Assembly (NCBI GenBank): GCA_031552765.1
Contig: JAVBME010000025.1
Location: 29,715 to 93,714, forward strand
DNA from: JAVBME01 sp031552765
Lineage (GTDB): Bacteria > Bacillota > Negativicutes > Acidaminococcales > JAISLQ01
DNA length: 64,000 bases
Direction of reading: 5' to 3'
Shown here: one piece after another, positions 17,355-26,173 of the stretch
Numbering within the stretch: position 1 is the stretch's first letter
Layout: every line of letters begins with the position of its first letter
The notes under the pieces: model-generated
What the model was told of the DNA's origin: nothing
Databases searched by the model: none
What the model saw: the letters and a program-made list of their open reading frames with translations, nothing else
Position numbers and translations under genes: made by a program

Positions 17355-17377
17355 CCCGGCCGATATAATCGGCCGGG
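17355..17377 (-). terminator. Terminator of the atp operon
   Basis: CCCGGCCGAT pairs with ATCGGCCGGG (10 bp, 3-base loop) shortly after the atpC stop, followed by TTAGTTATTATA on the minus strand. Confidence 0.75.
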
Positions 17378-17389
17378 CAGATTTTAATG

Positions 17390-17815
17390 TTAGTGTGTAT
17401 GAGAATTTAATTCAACTGTTTTCAAGCGGCCGACCGCCCGGCGCAAAGAAACTTCCGCCCGCATATGGTCAAACTGCTCATCCGTCATTTTTCCAGTCAG
17501 ACGGGCCTCCGCCCTCTCTTTGGCAGCTTCCGCCCGCTTGCAGTCTATTTCTTCCGGCAATTCGGCAACTGTAGCTAAAATAGTTATCACATTATCGCGC
17601 ACTTCCATAAAGCCGCCGCTAACGCTGACAAAACATTCCGATTCATCATCTTTTTTAAGTTTTACAGGCCATTCCAGCAAAGAAGAAATGAGCGGCATGT
17701 GATCGGAAAGTATGCCTATCTCGCCATCGAGAGCGCGTACTACTACCATGCTAAAGTCGTCCTTTAAAATAGTGCGGGTAGGCGTGATTATTTCCACATG
17801 AATTTTATTAGCCAT
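17390..17815 (-). CDS. atpC: ATP synthase epsilon subunit
   Basis: 141 residues. The N-terminal beta sandwich has 'VVRALDGEIGILSDHMPLISSL', typical of epsilon, and the C-terminal helical hairpin is full length ('EEIDCKRAEAAKERAEARL'). Epsilon is part of the central stalk and regulates F1. Last gene of the operon, 4 bases after atpD. Confidence 0.96.
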   Translation of the reverse strand: MANKIHVEIITPTRTILKDDFSMVVVRALDGEIGILSDHMPLISSLLEWPVKLKKDDESECFVSVSGGFMEVRDNVITILATVAELPEEIDCKRAEAAKERAEARLTGKMTDEQFDHMRAEVSLRRAVGRLKTVELNSHTH

Positions 17816-17819
17816 GCCA

Positions 17820-19235
17820 TCAATCCACCTTCATGGTCTTTGCCTTTTTCACCGCATCGTCAATAGTACCGACCATGTAAAACGCGCCTTCCGGCAAGTC
17901 GTCGTGTTTACCGGACAGCACTTCTTTAAAGCCGCGTATGGTCTCTTTCAAAGGAACATACTGGCCAGGCGTGCCGGTAAACTGCTCGGCGACAAAGAAA
18001 GGCTGGCTGAGGAACCGCTGGATCTTCCTCGCCCGGGCCACAGTTACTTTGTCGTCTTCGCTGAGCTCTTCCATACCCAGTATGGCTATGATATCTTGCA
18101 GTTCTTTATAACGCTGCAAAATCTTTTGTACGCCGCGCGCTACGTCATAGTGTTCCTGGCCGATAATAAGCGGGTCTATGATGCGGCTGGTCGAATCCAA
18201 AGGATCGACGGCCGGGTATATAGCAAGCTCGGCTATCTGACGGGAAAGGACTGTCGTGGCGTCAAGGTGGGCAAAAGTCGCCGCCGGCGCCGGGTCTGTC
18301 AAGTCGTCGGCCGGTACGTAAACAGCCTGTACCGACGTTATCGAACCTGTTTTGGTTGAAGTGATACGCTCTTGCAAAGCGCCGACGTCCGTGCCTAGGG
18401 TCGGCTGGTAACCAACCGCCGATGGCATACGACCGAGAAGCGCGGAAACTTCCGAACCGGCCTGGATGAAACGGAAAATATTGTCTATAAAGAGCAATAC
18501 GTCCTGCCCGCCGACATCGCGGAAGTATTCGGCCATGGTAAGGCCGGTCAGGCCAACGCGCATACGCGCTCCGGGCGGCTCGTTCATCTGCCCATAAACA
18601 AGGGCGGTTTTATCGATAACGCCGGATTCTCTCATTTCATTCCACAAGTCGTTGCCTTCGCGCGTACGTTCGCCAACGCCGGCAAAAACAGAATAGCCGC
18701 CGTGCTCTGTGGCTATATTGTGGATGAGTTCCTGGATAAGCACTGTCTTGCCAACTCCGGCGCCGCCGAAGAGTCCTATCTTGCCGCCCAGCGCGTAGGG
18801 GGCGATAAGGTCGACGACTTTGATCCCTGTCTCAAGGATCTTAGTAGCGGTCGACTGCTGGTCAAAACTGGGAGCCGGCCTGTGTATAGGCCAATAATCA
18901 GCTGCCTCGACTTTTTTCTCGTCATGGTCTACTGTTTCACCCAGAACGTTAAATACGCGGCCGAGGGCTCCTTCGCCCACTGGCACTTTTATCGGGCTGC
19001 CCGTATCGACTGCATCCATCCCGCGAACAAGGCCGTCAGTAGAGGACATGGCAACGGCGCGCACCGTATTCTCGCCGATATGTTGCATTACCTCGGCGGT
19101 AAGGTTTATTTCTATATCGCCATTACCGGTCTTCCCCTGAATCTTTATCGCGTTCAAAATAGCAGGCAATTTGCCGGGGGGAAACTCAATATCGACAACT
19201 GGCCCTACTATTTGTACTACTTTACCAGTATCCAA
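17820..19235 (-). CDS. atpD: ATP synthase beta subunit
   Basis: 471 residues; TTG start at 19235, 7 bases after AGGAGG. Walker A 'GLFGGAGVGKTVLIQEL' lies near residues 151-167, the catalytic 'GERTREGNDLW' near 188, and 'ALLGRMPSAVGYQPTL' near 330. Catalytic subunit of F1. Located between atpG and atpC in the standard order. Confidence 0.98.
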   Translation of the reverse strand: MDTGKVVQIVGPVVDIEFPPGKLPAILNAIKIQGKTGNGDIEINLTAEVMQHIGENTVRAVAMSSTDGLVRGMDAVDTGSPIKVPVGEGALGRVFNVLGETVDHDEKKVEAADYWPIHRPAPSFDQQSTATKILETGIKVVDLIAPYALGGKIGLFGGAGVGKTVLIQELIHNIATEHGGYSVFAGVGERTREGNDLWNEMRESGVIDKTALVYGQMNEPPGARMRVGLTGLTMAEYFRDVGGQDVLLFIDNIFRFIQAGSEVSALLGRMPSAVGYQPTLGTDVGALQERITSTKTGSITSVQAVYVPADDLTDPAPAATFAHLDATTVLSRQIAELAIYPAVDPLDSTSRIIDPLIIGQEHYDVARGVQKILQRYKELQDIIAILGMEELSEDDKVTVARARKIQRFLSQPFFVAEQFTGTPGQYVPLKETIRGFKEVLSGKHDDLPEGAFYMVGTIDDAVKKAKTMKVD

Positions 19236-19253
19236 GTGTTGTCCTCCTTAATG

Positions 19254-20117
19254 CTATTTTAGCGCTTCCGCGCCGCCGACAATCTCGGATATTTCGCGAG
19301 TTATGCCAGCCTGACGGATTTTGTTGTAATGAAGGGTAAGCTGGGAAATGATCTCTGAGGAGTTTTCCGTCGCCGAACCCATCGCCGCCATCCTCGATCC
19401 CAGCTCACTAGCCGCGGCCTGGATGAGAGCAGTATATATAAGTGTTTCGAGATAACGCGGCACCAAAAGTTTAAGTGTGTCTGCCGCCGGCGGCTCAAAG
19501 ATATAGCCGCGGATGTCCCCTCTCGCCGCAGTCCCCATCAGGTGGGCGGGCGGTTCTACCGGCAACAGCCTGGTCACTACCGGAGCATATGACAGCGGCG
19601 AATAAAACTGTGTATAGACGATATTTATCTCGTCATATTCGCCAGAAATATATTTTTCCGCCATCGACTTGGCTATCGCTATAGCATCGGTATATTCCGG
19701 CCTTTCGGAAAATCCTTCGAACATGTCGTCTATGGTATAGTGCCGCCGGGAAAAGTATTCCCTGGCTTTCCTGCCCACCGTGGCAAGATGCGCATTCTCC
19801 TTGTCCCGCACTTCAGCCGCAGCTTTTTTAAGGACGTTGGAATTATACGCTCCAGCCAACCCTTTGTCGGCGCTTACTACATAGTAAGCGCTGTTTTTTA
19901 CTTCCCTGATCTGTAACAACGGATGCATAAGTTCTTCGCCGCAGTTTGCGACATTGACCAGCATCTGCCTAATCTTTTCCGCAAACGGCTTGCTGGAGGC
20001 CGCCCGTTCCTGGGCGCGGCGCAGCCTGGCTGCAGCTACCATTTTCATGGCTTTAGTGATGTGCTGTATGTTTTTTACGCTTTTTATCCTTTGCCGGATC
20101 TCGCGTGAACTAGCCAC
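19254..20117 (-). CDS. atpG: ATP synthase gamma subunit
   Basis: 287 residues; GTG start at 20117 after AGGTGA. The N-terminal helix 'IRQRIKSVKNIQHITKAMKM' and C-terminal helix 'NSSEIISQLTLHYNKIRQA' are the two halves of the rotor coiled coil. Rotating central stalk of F1. Confidence 0.97.
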   Translation of the reverse strand: MASSREIRQRIKSVKNIQHITKAMKMVAAARLRRAQERAASSKPFAEKIRQMLVNVANCGEELMHPLLQIREVKNSAYYVVSADKGLAGAYNSNVLKKAAAEVRDKENAHLATVGRKAREYFSRRHYTIDDMFEGFSERPEYTDAIAIAKSMAEKYISGEYDEINIVYTQFYSPLSYAPVVTRLLPVEPPAHLMGTAARGDIRGYIFEPPAADTLKLLVPRYLETLIYTALIQAAASELGSRMAAMGSATENSSEIISQLTLHYNKIRQAGITREISEIVGGAEALK

Positions 20118-20123
20118 AGACTA

Positions 20124-21659
20124 TCACCTCGCTTCGCCATGTGTCGAGGTCTTGGCCACGCCAAACATATCCCTGAATTCCTCTATGGCTTTTTTCAGGA
20201 CCGGTTCGGTCTCACCGGATATGGCCTTGGTTTCCCTTATCGCTTTGCCGACTTCCGGATAGCTTGATTTCATAAAGCTCAAAAAATCTTTCTCAAAACG
20301 CGATATATCCTCAACTTCCACGTCGTCGAGATAGCCGTTGGTTGCGACATAGATGCTCAAGACCTGCTGTTCTACAGGCAAGGGAGCATACTGGCCCTGC
20401 TTTAAGACCTCGGTCATCCTCACGCCGCGGTCGATCTGGGCTTTGGTAGCCTTGTCAAGGTCGGAACCGAACTGGGCAAACGCCGCCAGTTCCCTGTACT
20501 GGGCAAGGTCGAGGCGCAAACGGCCGGCTACGGATTTCATCGCTTTGATCTGCGCGGCGCCGCCAACGCGGGAAACCGAAAGTCCGACGTTTATGGCTGG
20601 ACGGATACCGGAATAAAAAAGTTCGCTTTCAAGGAATATCTGGCCGTCAGTTATAGAAATGACGTTTGTCGGTATATACGCGGCAACGTCGCCGGCCAAA
20701 GTTTCTATAATCGGCAGTGCGGTTATCGAGCCGCCGCCCAATTCTTTATTAAGCTTGGCAGCGCGTTCCAACAAGCGGGAGTGTAAGTAAAATACGTCGC
20801 CGGGATAAGCTTCGCGGCCCGGAGGACGGCGAAGAAGAAGGCTCATAGCGCGGTAAGCGGCGGCGTGCTTCGATAGGTCGTCATATACACACAGGACGTC
20901 TTTGCCCTTGTGCATAAAATATTCGCCCATCGTAACGCCGGAATATGGCGCTATATACTGGAGCGGAGCGCTTTCCGAAGCATTGGCGGCGACAACGATA
21001 GTATATTCCATCGCGCCATGTTCCTCGAGCGTTTTTACCACACGGGCGACTGTCGAAGCTTTTTGGCCGATAGCCACATAAATGCAAATAACGCCGAGGC
21101 CTTTTTGATTTATGATGGTATCGACGGCCACCGCAGTTTTACCTGTACCGCGGTCGCCTATTATCAGCTCGCGCTGCCCGCGGCCGATAGGAACCATCGA
21201 ATCTATAGCTTTAAGCCCTGTTTGCAGCGGCGTATCGACCGATTCACGATCGGCAATGCCGGGTGCGGGGCTTTCCACATTACGCACCTGAGTGGTATTT
21301 ATTATGCCCTTGCCGTCTACAGGCTGCCCCAAAGCATTGACGACGCGGCCGACCATAGCATCGCCTACAGGTACTTGCATGATCTTGCCGGTACGGCGGA
21401 CAACGTCGCCTTCTTTGACTAAAGTTTCGCCGCCCATCAAGACGACGCCTATCTTATCTACCTCAAGGTTCAACACCATACCGCTCACGCCATTTGGCAG
21501 CTCTAAAAGCTCGCCAGCCATAGCGCCCTTGAGGCCGTGCACGCGGGCGATACCGTCGCCCACTTCATCTATGATACCAACTTCGTCAACATTTAGCTCT
21601 ACTTTGTAGTTTTCCAATTGCTGACTGATGAGAGCTGTTAGCTCTTCAGGCTTCATCAT
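20124..21659 (-). CDS. atpA: ATP synthase alpha subunit
   Basis: 511 residues. Two adjacent ATGs (21659, 21656) are possible; the first overlaps the upstream truncated atpH stop as ATGA. P-loop 'GDRGTGKTAVAVDTI' near 168-182 and 'SVSRVGGAAQIKAMK' near 370 are characteristic. Non-catalytic nucleotide-binding subunit of F1. Confidence 0.98.
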   Translation of the reverse strand: MMKPEELTALISQQLENYKVELNVDEVGIIDEVGDGIARVHGLKGAMAGELLELPNGVSGMVLNLEVDKIGVVLMGGETLVKEGDVVRRTGKIMQVPVGDAMVGRVVNALGQPVDGKGIINTTQVRNVESPAPGIADRESVDTPLQTGLKAIDSMVPIGRGQRELIIGDRGTGKTAVAVDTIINQKGLGVICIYVAIGQKASTVARVVKTLEEHGAMEYTIVVAANASESAPLQYIAPYSGVTMGEYFMHKGKDVLCVYDDLSKHAAAYRAMSLLLRRPPGREAYPGDVFYLHSRLLERAAKLNKELGGGSITALPIIETLAGDVAAYIPTNVISITDGQIFLESELFYSGIRPAINVGLSVSRVGGAAQIKAMKSVAGRLRLDLAQYRELAAFAQFGSDLDKATKAQIDRGVRMTEVLKQGQYAPLPVEQQVLSIYVATNGYLDDVEVEDISRFEKDFLSFMKSSYPEVGKAIRETKAISGETEPVLKKAIEEFRDMFGVAKTSTHGEAR

Positions 21660-21991
21660 ACTGCATCTGTCACCCCAATCTTCTTTACATCGATGCCTGT
21701 CATCATGTCGTTATATTTTTTGAGCTGACGAACTACACTGCCATCGAGAATATTGTCTCCGACCTGTATGATAAGTCCGCCAATGATAGCAGGGTCCACT
21801 CTTTTTTCCACAAACAGCTCTTTGCCGAGCTGTTTAGACAGCTTGCCCACTATCTCCTCGTATTCGCTACCCCCGAGTTCACGAGCGGTAGTTAGCCTGA
21901 CTTCCCTCCTGCCGGCCTCTTGTTGCGAGTCCGTTTGGTAGTCGCGTATCTGCCTTTTGATGGAGGCAACACTTTCGCTGTGTTTTTTCAT
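21656..21991 (-). CDS. Truncated second delta-subunit (C-terminal domain only)
   Basis: 111 residues from the ATG at 21991, which overlaps the full-length atpH stop as ATGA; its own stop overlaps the atpA ATG the same way. It lacks the N-terminal helical domain of delta/OSCP that binds alpha. Residues about 25-95 match the C-terminal domain of the neighbouring AtpH: by eye about 38 of 71 aligned positions are identical, including 'TTAREL', 'EKRVD' and 'IIGG'. The N-terminus is a charged helix ('MKKHSESVASIKRQIRDYQ'). The frame is intact, and overlaps on both sides suggest it is translated. This is a duplication of the stator delta C-terminal domain, which normally contacts subunit b. Whether it joins the stator is unknown. 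Confidence 0.85.
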   Translation of the reverse strand: MKKHSESVASIKRQIRDYQTDSQQEAGRREVRLTTARELGGSEYEEIVGKLSKQLGKELFVEKRVDPAIIGGLIIQVGDNILDGSVVRQLKKYNDMMTGIDVKKIGVTDAV

Positions 21992-22566
21992 AGCGCACCG
22001 GTTACCTCCTTTTCCTCGATATTTATCCGGCATAAAAGATCTTCGTATTTTCTTAGACGCTGGCTTATGCTGCCGTCTATGAGCTTATCTCCAATCTGGA
22101 TGATAATGCCGCCGATGATACTTTCATCTACGCGTTTTTCCAAAACAACAGGCTTGGCAAACTTCTTGCCCAGTCTTTGCGCGATTGTTTCATACTCGGA
22201 ATTCGACAGTTCCCGTGCAGTAGTCACTCTCGCTTCGATCATTCCTTCTTTTTCGTGGAGGAAGCTCCTGAACTGCTTGGCAATAAGCGGCAAAATACTT
22301 TCCAGCCGCTTTTCCACCAACAGCATTATGATATTTAAGGAAACTCCCTCTACTTTGCCGGCAAAAAATTGCTTCATCGCATTCACACGGGCCGCTTTGG
22401 ATATGCCGGGATTGTCAAGAAAATTCTTAAATTCAGCGTTTTCCTGGAAAATACCGGAAAGCGCCTCTATATCTTCTTTGACTTTATTGCTTATATCCCC
22501 TTCCTCGGCCAGTTCAAACAGAGCCAGGGCATATTTTTCAGCCAGGTCATGCGACGATGTCAACAT
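21988..22566 (-). CDS. atpH: ATP synthase delta subunit, full length
   Basis: 192 residues, slightly longer than the usual 175-180. The N-terminal helical domain begins 'LAEKYALALFELAEE', and the C-terminal part has 'EARVTTARELSNSEYETI' and 'EKRVDESIIGGIIIQIGDKLIDGS'. It joins F1 to the peripheral stalk. It overlaps atpF by 7 bases and the truncated copy by 4. Confidence 0.96.
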   Translation of the reverse strand: MLTSSHDLAEKYALALFELAEEGDISNKVKEDIEALSGIFQENAEFKNFLDNPGISKAARVNAMKQFFAGKVEGVSLNIIMLLVEKRLESILPLIAKQFRSFLHEKEGMIEARVTTARELSNSEYETIAQRLGKKFAKPVVLEKRVDESIIGGIIIQIGDKLIDGSISQRLRKYEDLLCRINIEEKEVTGAL

Positions 22567-23060
22567 GGCAATCCACCGGGTTTATTGGTAATTTCATCAA
22601 GAAACTCGTTGATTATTTTTTGGTCGGCTTCCTTGTCGAGTTTTTTCTCCACAACTTTTTCCGCCAGCGCCATACTGAGCGAAACAACCTCAGCACGTAC
22701 TTCCATAAGTGCGTTGACTTTTTCTCTTTCTATTTTTTCCTGAGCGCTCTTGAAAATGCGTTCCTGTTCTTCTTTGGCCTGGACCAACATTTGATTGTAA
22801 GCTTCAGTAGCTGATTTATTAGCCCGGTCAATTATCTCCTGAGCCTCCACGCGGGCATTAGACAGTTGCGCTTCATACTCTTCTTTTATTTTCCCCGCGG
22901 CCGCTTTGGCAGCTTCGGCATTCGCCAGATCAGTGGCAATCTTATTCCTGCGCTCGTCCATAACTTTTACCAAAGGCTTGTAGCCAAACCAGGACACAAC
23001 CGCTACCAACAGTAAAAAGTTGAATATCTGTGCGAGCAAAGTAAAGTTTATATCAACCAA
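22560..23060 (-). CDS. atpF: ATP synthase b subunit
   Basis: 166 residues. TTG start at 23060 after AAAGGAG. One N-terminal membrane helix ('LLAQIFNFLLLVAVVSWFGY') is followed by a long charged coiled coil. It forms the peripheral stalk that holds F1 through delta. Confidence 0.95.
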   Translation of the reverse strand: MVDINFTLLAQIFNFLLLVAVVSWFGYKPLVKVMDERRNKIATDLANAEAAKAAAGKIKEEYEAQLSNARVEAQEIIDRANKSATEAYNQMLVQAKEEQERIFKSAQEKIEREKVNALMEVRAEVVSLSMALAEKVVEKKLDKEADQKIINEFLDEITNKPGGLPC

Positions 23061-23127
23061 AAAAGCGCACTCCTTTCTTAAAATAAAAACCGGCGCAAAA
23101 AAGTCTGCCTGTTTTTATCCAGATATA

Positions 23128-23379
23128 TTATTTTATAAACGGATTCGCCAGAACCAGGATAATGGCTACGACCACGCTGATGATGGGAACAGCTTCAACC
23201 AAGCCTATGTAGATGAGTGAGTTGACAAGAGTCTTGTTGGCCAGCTCCGGCTGGCGGGTCATGCTTTCGAGTGATTTGCCGCCGATAAGACCGTTACCTG
23301 TACCAGCGCCAATGGACGCGCCCAAGCAGGCAATGCCTGCCCCTATAACTGAGCAACCGATAATTATTGACTGTTCCAA
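23128..23379 (-). CDS. atpE: ATP synthase c subunit
   Basis: 83 residues forming two membrane helices and a polar loop with 'RQPE'. The start appears to be the TTG at 23379, after GGATGG. The ion-binding carboxylate is the Glu in 'GLVEAVPIISVV' in helix 2. Sodium-type rings carry Ser/Thr after that Glu (EST), which are missing here; helix 1 has Asn where Na+ types have Gln. I infer proton coupling from this. Confidence 0.96.
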   Translation of the reverse strand: MEQSIIIGCSVIGAGIACLGASIGAGTGNGLIGGKSLESMTRQPELANKTLVNSLIYIGLVEAVPIISVVVAIILVLANPFIK

Positions 23380-23437
23380 TGTTCATTCCATCCTTTCAAA
23401 CTTTTATATATTTGTAATAAAGATGCCGCCCATATCA

Positions 23438-24133
23438 TCAATGGTCGGACTGGAAGGAGCCACGCATGTAGCAAATGCCCAGCGTAGTAAAAATCATAGC
23501 TTGGATAGCTCCTATAGCCAAGCTAAAGCAAACCCAAAGTTCGGGCACTACCCAGGGGGTAAGTTGATAAAGAACTACCAGCATTATCTCGCCGGCAACG
23601 ATATTGCCGAAAAGACGGAAAGCCATGGTAAAGGGTTTTAATGCTTCATCCAGCAAATGTATTGGAAACATGAAAATAGATGGCTGGAAAAAATGTTTGA
23701 AGTGGGCAAGGCCGTTACGCGCTATGCCGATGACATAGACTAGCGTGATGACCAAAAGACCCAACCCCAGGGTCGTGTTCAAATCAGCCGTAGGTGAAGT
23801 GATGTGCAGGTGCAATGGTTCAAATATCTGTGGAATCAGGCCAATCTCGTTGCCTACAAAAATATACATAAACAAGGTAAGGAAAAACGGCCCCATCATT
23901 TTCCTTCCTTTTTCACCGAGGTTCTCTCCAGCCATACTGCCGACCAGGTCAAATATGGATTCGACAAATATTTGCAGGTTCCCGGGAACAAGTTTTGAGT
24001 TGCGTGTTGCCGCGATCAATATTATAGCCACTATAGCCATGGTCAGCCATGACATGTAGATAGTCTGCACATTAAATACCATACCCGGCCAAACTTCTGT
24101 GGGCAAAAAATCAATTATTTTGTTTTCCGACAC
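23438..24133 (-). CDS. atpB: ATP synthase a subunit
   Basis: 231 residues, choosing the GTG at 24133 (AAAGGAG upstream); an ATG at 24154 is also in frame. The essential Arg is in 'FTMAFRLFGNIVAGEIML' in the fourth to fifth membrane helices. Forms the ion channel with the c ring. It overlaps atpI by 23 bases. Confidence 0.96.
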   Translation of the reverse strand: MSENKIIDFLPTEVWPGMVFNVQTIYMSWLTMAIVAIILIAATRNSKLVPGNLQIFVESIFDLVGSMAGENLGEKGRKMMGPFFLTLFMYIFVGNEIGLIPQIFEPLHLHITSPTADLNTTLGLGLLVITLVYVIGIARNGLAHFKHFFQPSIFMFPIHLLDEALKPFTMAFRLFGNIVAGEIMLVVLYQLTPWVVPELWVCFSLAIGAIQAMIFTTLGICYMRGSFQSDH

Positions 24134-24539
24134 TTTTTTCACTCCTTTCTGCATCTTGGGTAAGTTTTTGATCTTCCCGCCATGCGGTTATTGCAATAAA
24201 GATAAGGCAAACCAAATGTAGGATGATATATGCTATAAAAAGCGGCAATATAGATATGCCAGCTTTCAATGCCGCAAAAATAGCGAGCGCGTCAAACACG
24301 ATGCGCTTGAACATATTTCTTTTCATGCTGGCCATCGCTTTGGCAAAAGGCAGGCCTGCGCCTTTTTCCACACCCATGAACATTATATAGTTATCAAAAA
24401 GGCCTACCATAAAACCGGCAAACACGCTTCTGGCCAGAGAAAATCCGCTTAAAAACCAGACCAGGCAGAAGGCCGCCAGTGAAAAAATTCCGGCGGCAAT
24501 GAGAAAGGACCTCTTTATTTTCGCCGCTCGTTCAATCAT
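24111..24539 (-). CDS. atpI: ATP synthase subunit I
   Basis: 142 residues from the ATG at 24539, with GAGG 6 bases upstream and an 8-base overlap with atpZ. Four hydrophobic helices are visible ('FLIAAGIFSLAAFCLVWFL', 'VFAGFMVGLFDNYIMFMGV'). AtpI-family proteins help assemble the c ring. Called from position and topology as much as sequence. Confidence 0.85.
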   Translation of the reverse strand: MIERAAKIKRSFLIAAGIFSLAAFCLVWFLSGFSLARSVFAGFMVGLFDNYIMFMGVEKGAGLPFAKAMASMKRNMFKRIVFDALAIFAALKAGISILPLFIAYIILHLVCLIFIAITAWREDQKLTQDAERSEKSVGKQNN

Positions 24540-24771
24540 CCTTTTCCTCATGTGAATCGATAAAATTAAACCTCAGATGCTTATAGATGCTGTAGACAGC
24601 CAGGATAATGCCACAAATCAGTCCGATTAGCCGGCCTTTAGGACGGATAGAAAAAAAATCGTCCGCATAACCGCCCAGAAAATAACCCAAAAGTAAACAG
24701 CCAACCAAAGTAGAACTTACAAAAGTAACAAAAGAAAGGGCTTTTATTATTCTTTTAATATCGCCTTGCAT
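24532..24771 (-). CDS. atpZ: AtpZ/AtpI-family small membrane protein
   Basis: 79 residues from the ATG at 24771 (AGGGGT upstream). Two membrane helices with a short 'RPKGRLIG' loop match the AtpZ/AtpQ family (F0F1-ATPase subunit, putative Ca2+/Mg2+ transporter). First gene of the atp operon; an in-frame start at 24810 is possible but lacks a ribosome site. Confidence 0.8.
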   Translation of the reverse strand: MQGDIKRIIKALSFVTFVSSTLVGCLLLGYFLGGYADDFFSIRPKGRLIGLICGIILAVYSIYKHLRFNFIDSHEEKDD

Positions 24772-24821
24772 AGGCAATACCCCTAATTTTCTATTGTTTA
24801 AATTTAACACTGTTTTTTTAT

Positions 24822-24850
24822 ATAGTATATATTTTTATTTAATTCGACAA
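24822..24850 (-). promoter_or_regulatory. Promoter of the atp operon
   Basis: TTGTCG, 17 bases, TACTAT on the minus strand, about 50 bases before atpZ. The 158-base gap to wecB holds nothing else I recognise. Confidence 0.55.
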
Positions 24851-24929
24851 AGCAACCTATATTCCTGCTGAAAATCACGGATACCATAGTGCAACAGGAT
24901 AGTTTGCCAATGGCAGGAAAAATGTTTAT

Positions 24930-26081
24930 TTAAGCAAAATACTCAGGCGCAGTTACGGCAAAACCTTTGTTATGCAATATGGTCTTTATGATGCGTTCGG
25001 AAGCAAGCCCATCGCCATAAGGATTGACTGCTTCTGACATGCGGGCGTAAGCGGTCTTGTCGTCTAAAAGTTCCAGCGTACTTGCCAAAACGTGCTCATA
25101 ATCCGCGCCGACAAGCCGTACTGTACCGGCATGCAGGGCTTCCGGCCTTTCGGTCGTGTCCCTCAGGACCAAAACAGGCTTGCCCAAAGAAGGCGCTTCT
25201 TCCTGCACCCCACCCGAATCGCTGAGCAAGAGAAACGACTGTCCCATCAAATTGGCAAAAGGTTCATAGTCCAAAGGATCAATGAGATGTATGCGCTCTC
25301 TGCCTGCTAGTTCCGCCGCTACAACCTCCCGTACCGCCGGGTTTTTATGTACCGGAAAGACCACCTCTACATCCGGACGCTGCTGCAATACCTCCCGCAA
25401 GGCCCGGTACACTCCGCGCAGAGGTTCTCCGAGGTTTTCCCGCCGGTGGGTGGTTACAAGTATCAAACGGTTTTTTCTTTCTAAACAGCCGGTCAAAACA
25501 GGATCGATAAATTTATAATCAGCCCGCACCGTGTTTTTCAGGGCGTCGATCACCGTATTGCCTGTAACATATATTTTTTTCTCCGCTACATTTTCCCGCA
25601 AAAGGTTCTCTTTGGCATTTTGCGTCGGAGCAAAGTGGAGATCGGCCAATACGCCTGTCAGATGCCTGTTCACCTCTTCCGGGAAAGGCGAATATTTATT
25701 GCCTGTCCGGAGGCCCGCTTCGACGTGCCCTACAGGTATCTGCTGATAATAGGCGGCCAGGGCGCCGATAAACGTAGTAGTGGTATCGCCGTGCACCAAA
25801 ACCATGTCCGGCCTGATGGCGGAAAATACTTCGCCCAGCCCGGACAAGGCCCGGCAGCTGACATCATAAAGTGTTTGCCTCTGGCTCATTATATCGAGGT
25901 CATAATCAGGTTTTATAGCAAAAAGATCCAAAACCTGATCGAGCATTTCTCTGTGTTGCGCAGTAACTACCACTAGCGGCTGGATAAATTCCGGGTATTT
26001 TTTCATTTCTAAAACTACCGGAGCCATTTTTATCGCCTCCGGCCTGGTGCCAAAAACCGTGACTAATTTAAGCTTTTCCAA
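24930..26081 (-). CDS. wecB: UDP-GlcNAc 2-epimerase (non-hydrolysing)
   Basis: 383 residues; TTG start at 26081 after GGAGG. Conserved motifs: 'VFGTRPEAIKMAPVV' at the N-terminus, 'HVEAGLRTGNKYSPFPEE' near 125-142, and 'LSDSGGVQEEAPSLGKPVLVLR' (split) near 285-306. It converts UDP-GlcNAc to UDP-ManNAc for surface polysaccharide or teichoic-type polymers. It follows wecA/tagO across a terminator; the order wecB-atp is also seen in other Firmicutes. Confidence 0.95.
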   Translation of the reverse strand: MEKLKLVTVFGTRPEAIKMAPVVLEMKKYPEFIQPLVVVTAQHREMLDQVLDLFAIKPDYDLDIMSQRQTLYDVSCRALSGLGEVFSAIRPDMVLVHGDTTTTFIGALAAYYQQIPVGHVEAGLRTGNKYSPFPEEVNRHLTGVLADLHFAPTQNAKENLLRENVAEKKIYVTGNTVIDALKNTVRADYKFIDPVLTGCLERKNRLILVTTHRRENLGEPLRGVYRALREVLQQRPDVEVVFPVHKNPAVREVVAAELAGRERIHLIDPLDYEPFANLMGQSFLLLSDSGGVQEEAPSLGKPVLVLRDTTERPEALHAGTVRLVGADYEHVLASTLELLDDKTAYARMSEAVNPYGDGLASERIIKTILHNKGFAVTAPEYFA

Positions 26082-26108
26082 GCTAGCCTCCTCTAGGGCT
26101 CCCGCCCT

Positions 26109-26146
26109 AAATAAAAACGAGTGAGGAGAATATTCTCTTCACTCGT
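26109..26146 (-). terminator. Terminator of wecA
   Basis: ACGAGTGA(A/G)GAGAATATTCTC-type stem of about 14 bp (one G-U), then TTTTTATTT on the minus strand. Lies between wecA and wecB. Confidence 0.85.
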
Positions 26147-26173
26147 CAGTTACCGTGGTTGGCTTGCTGCATT

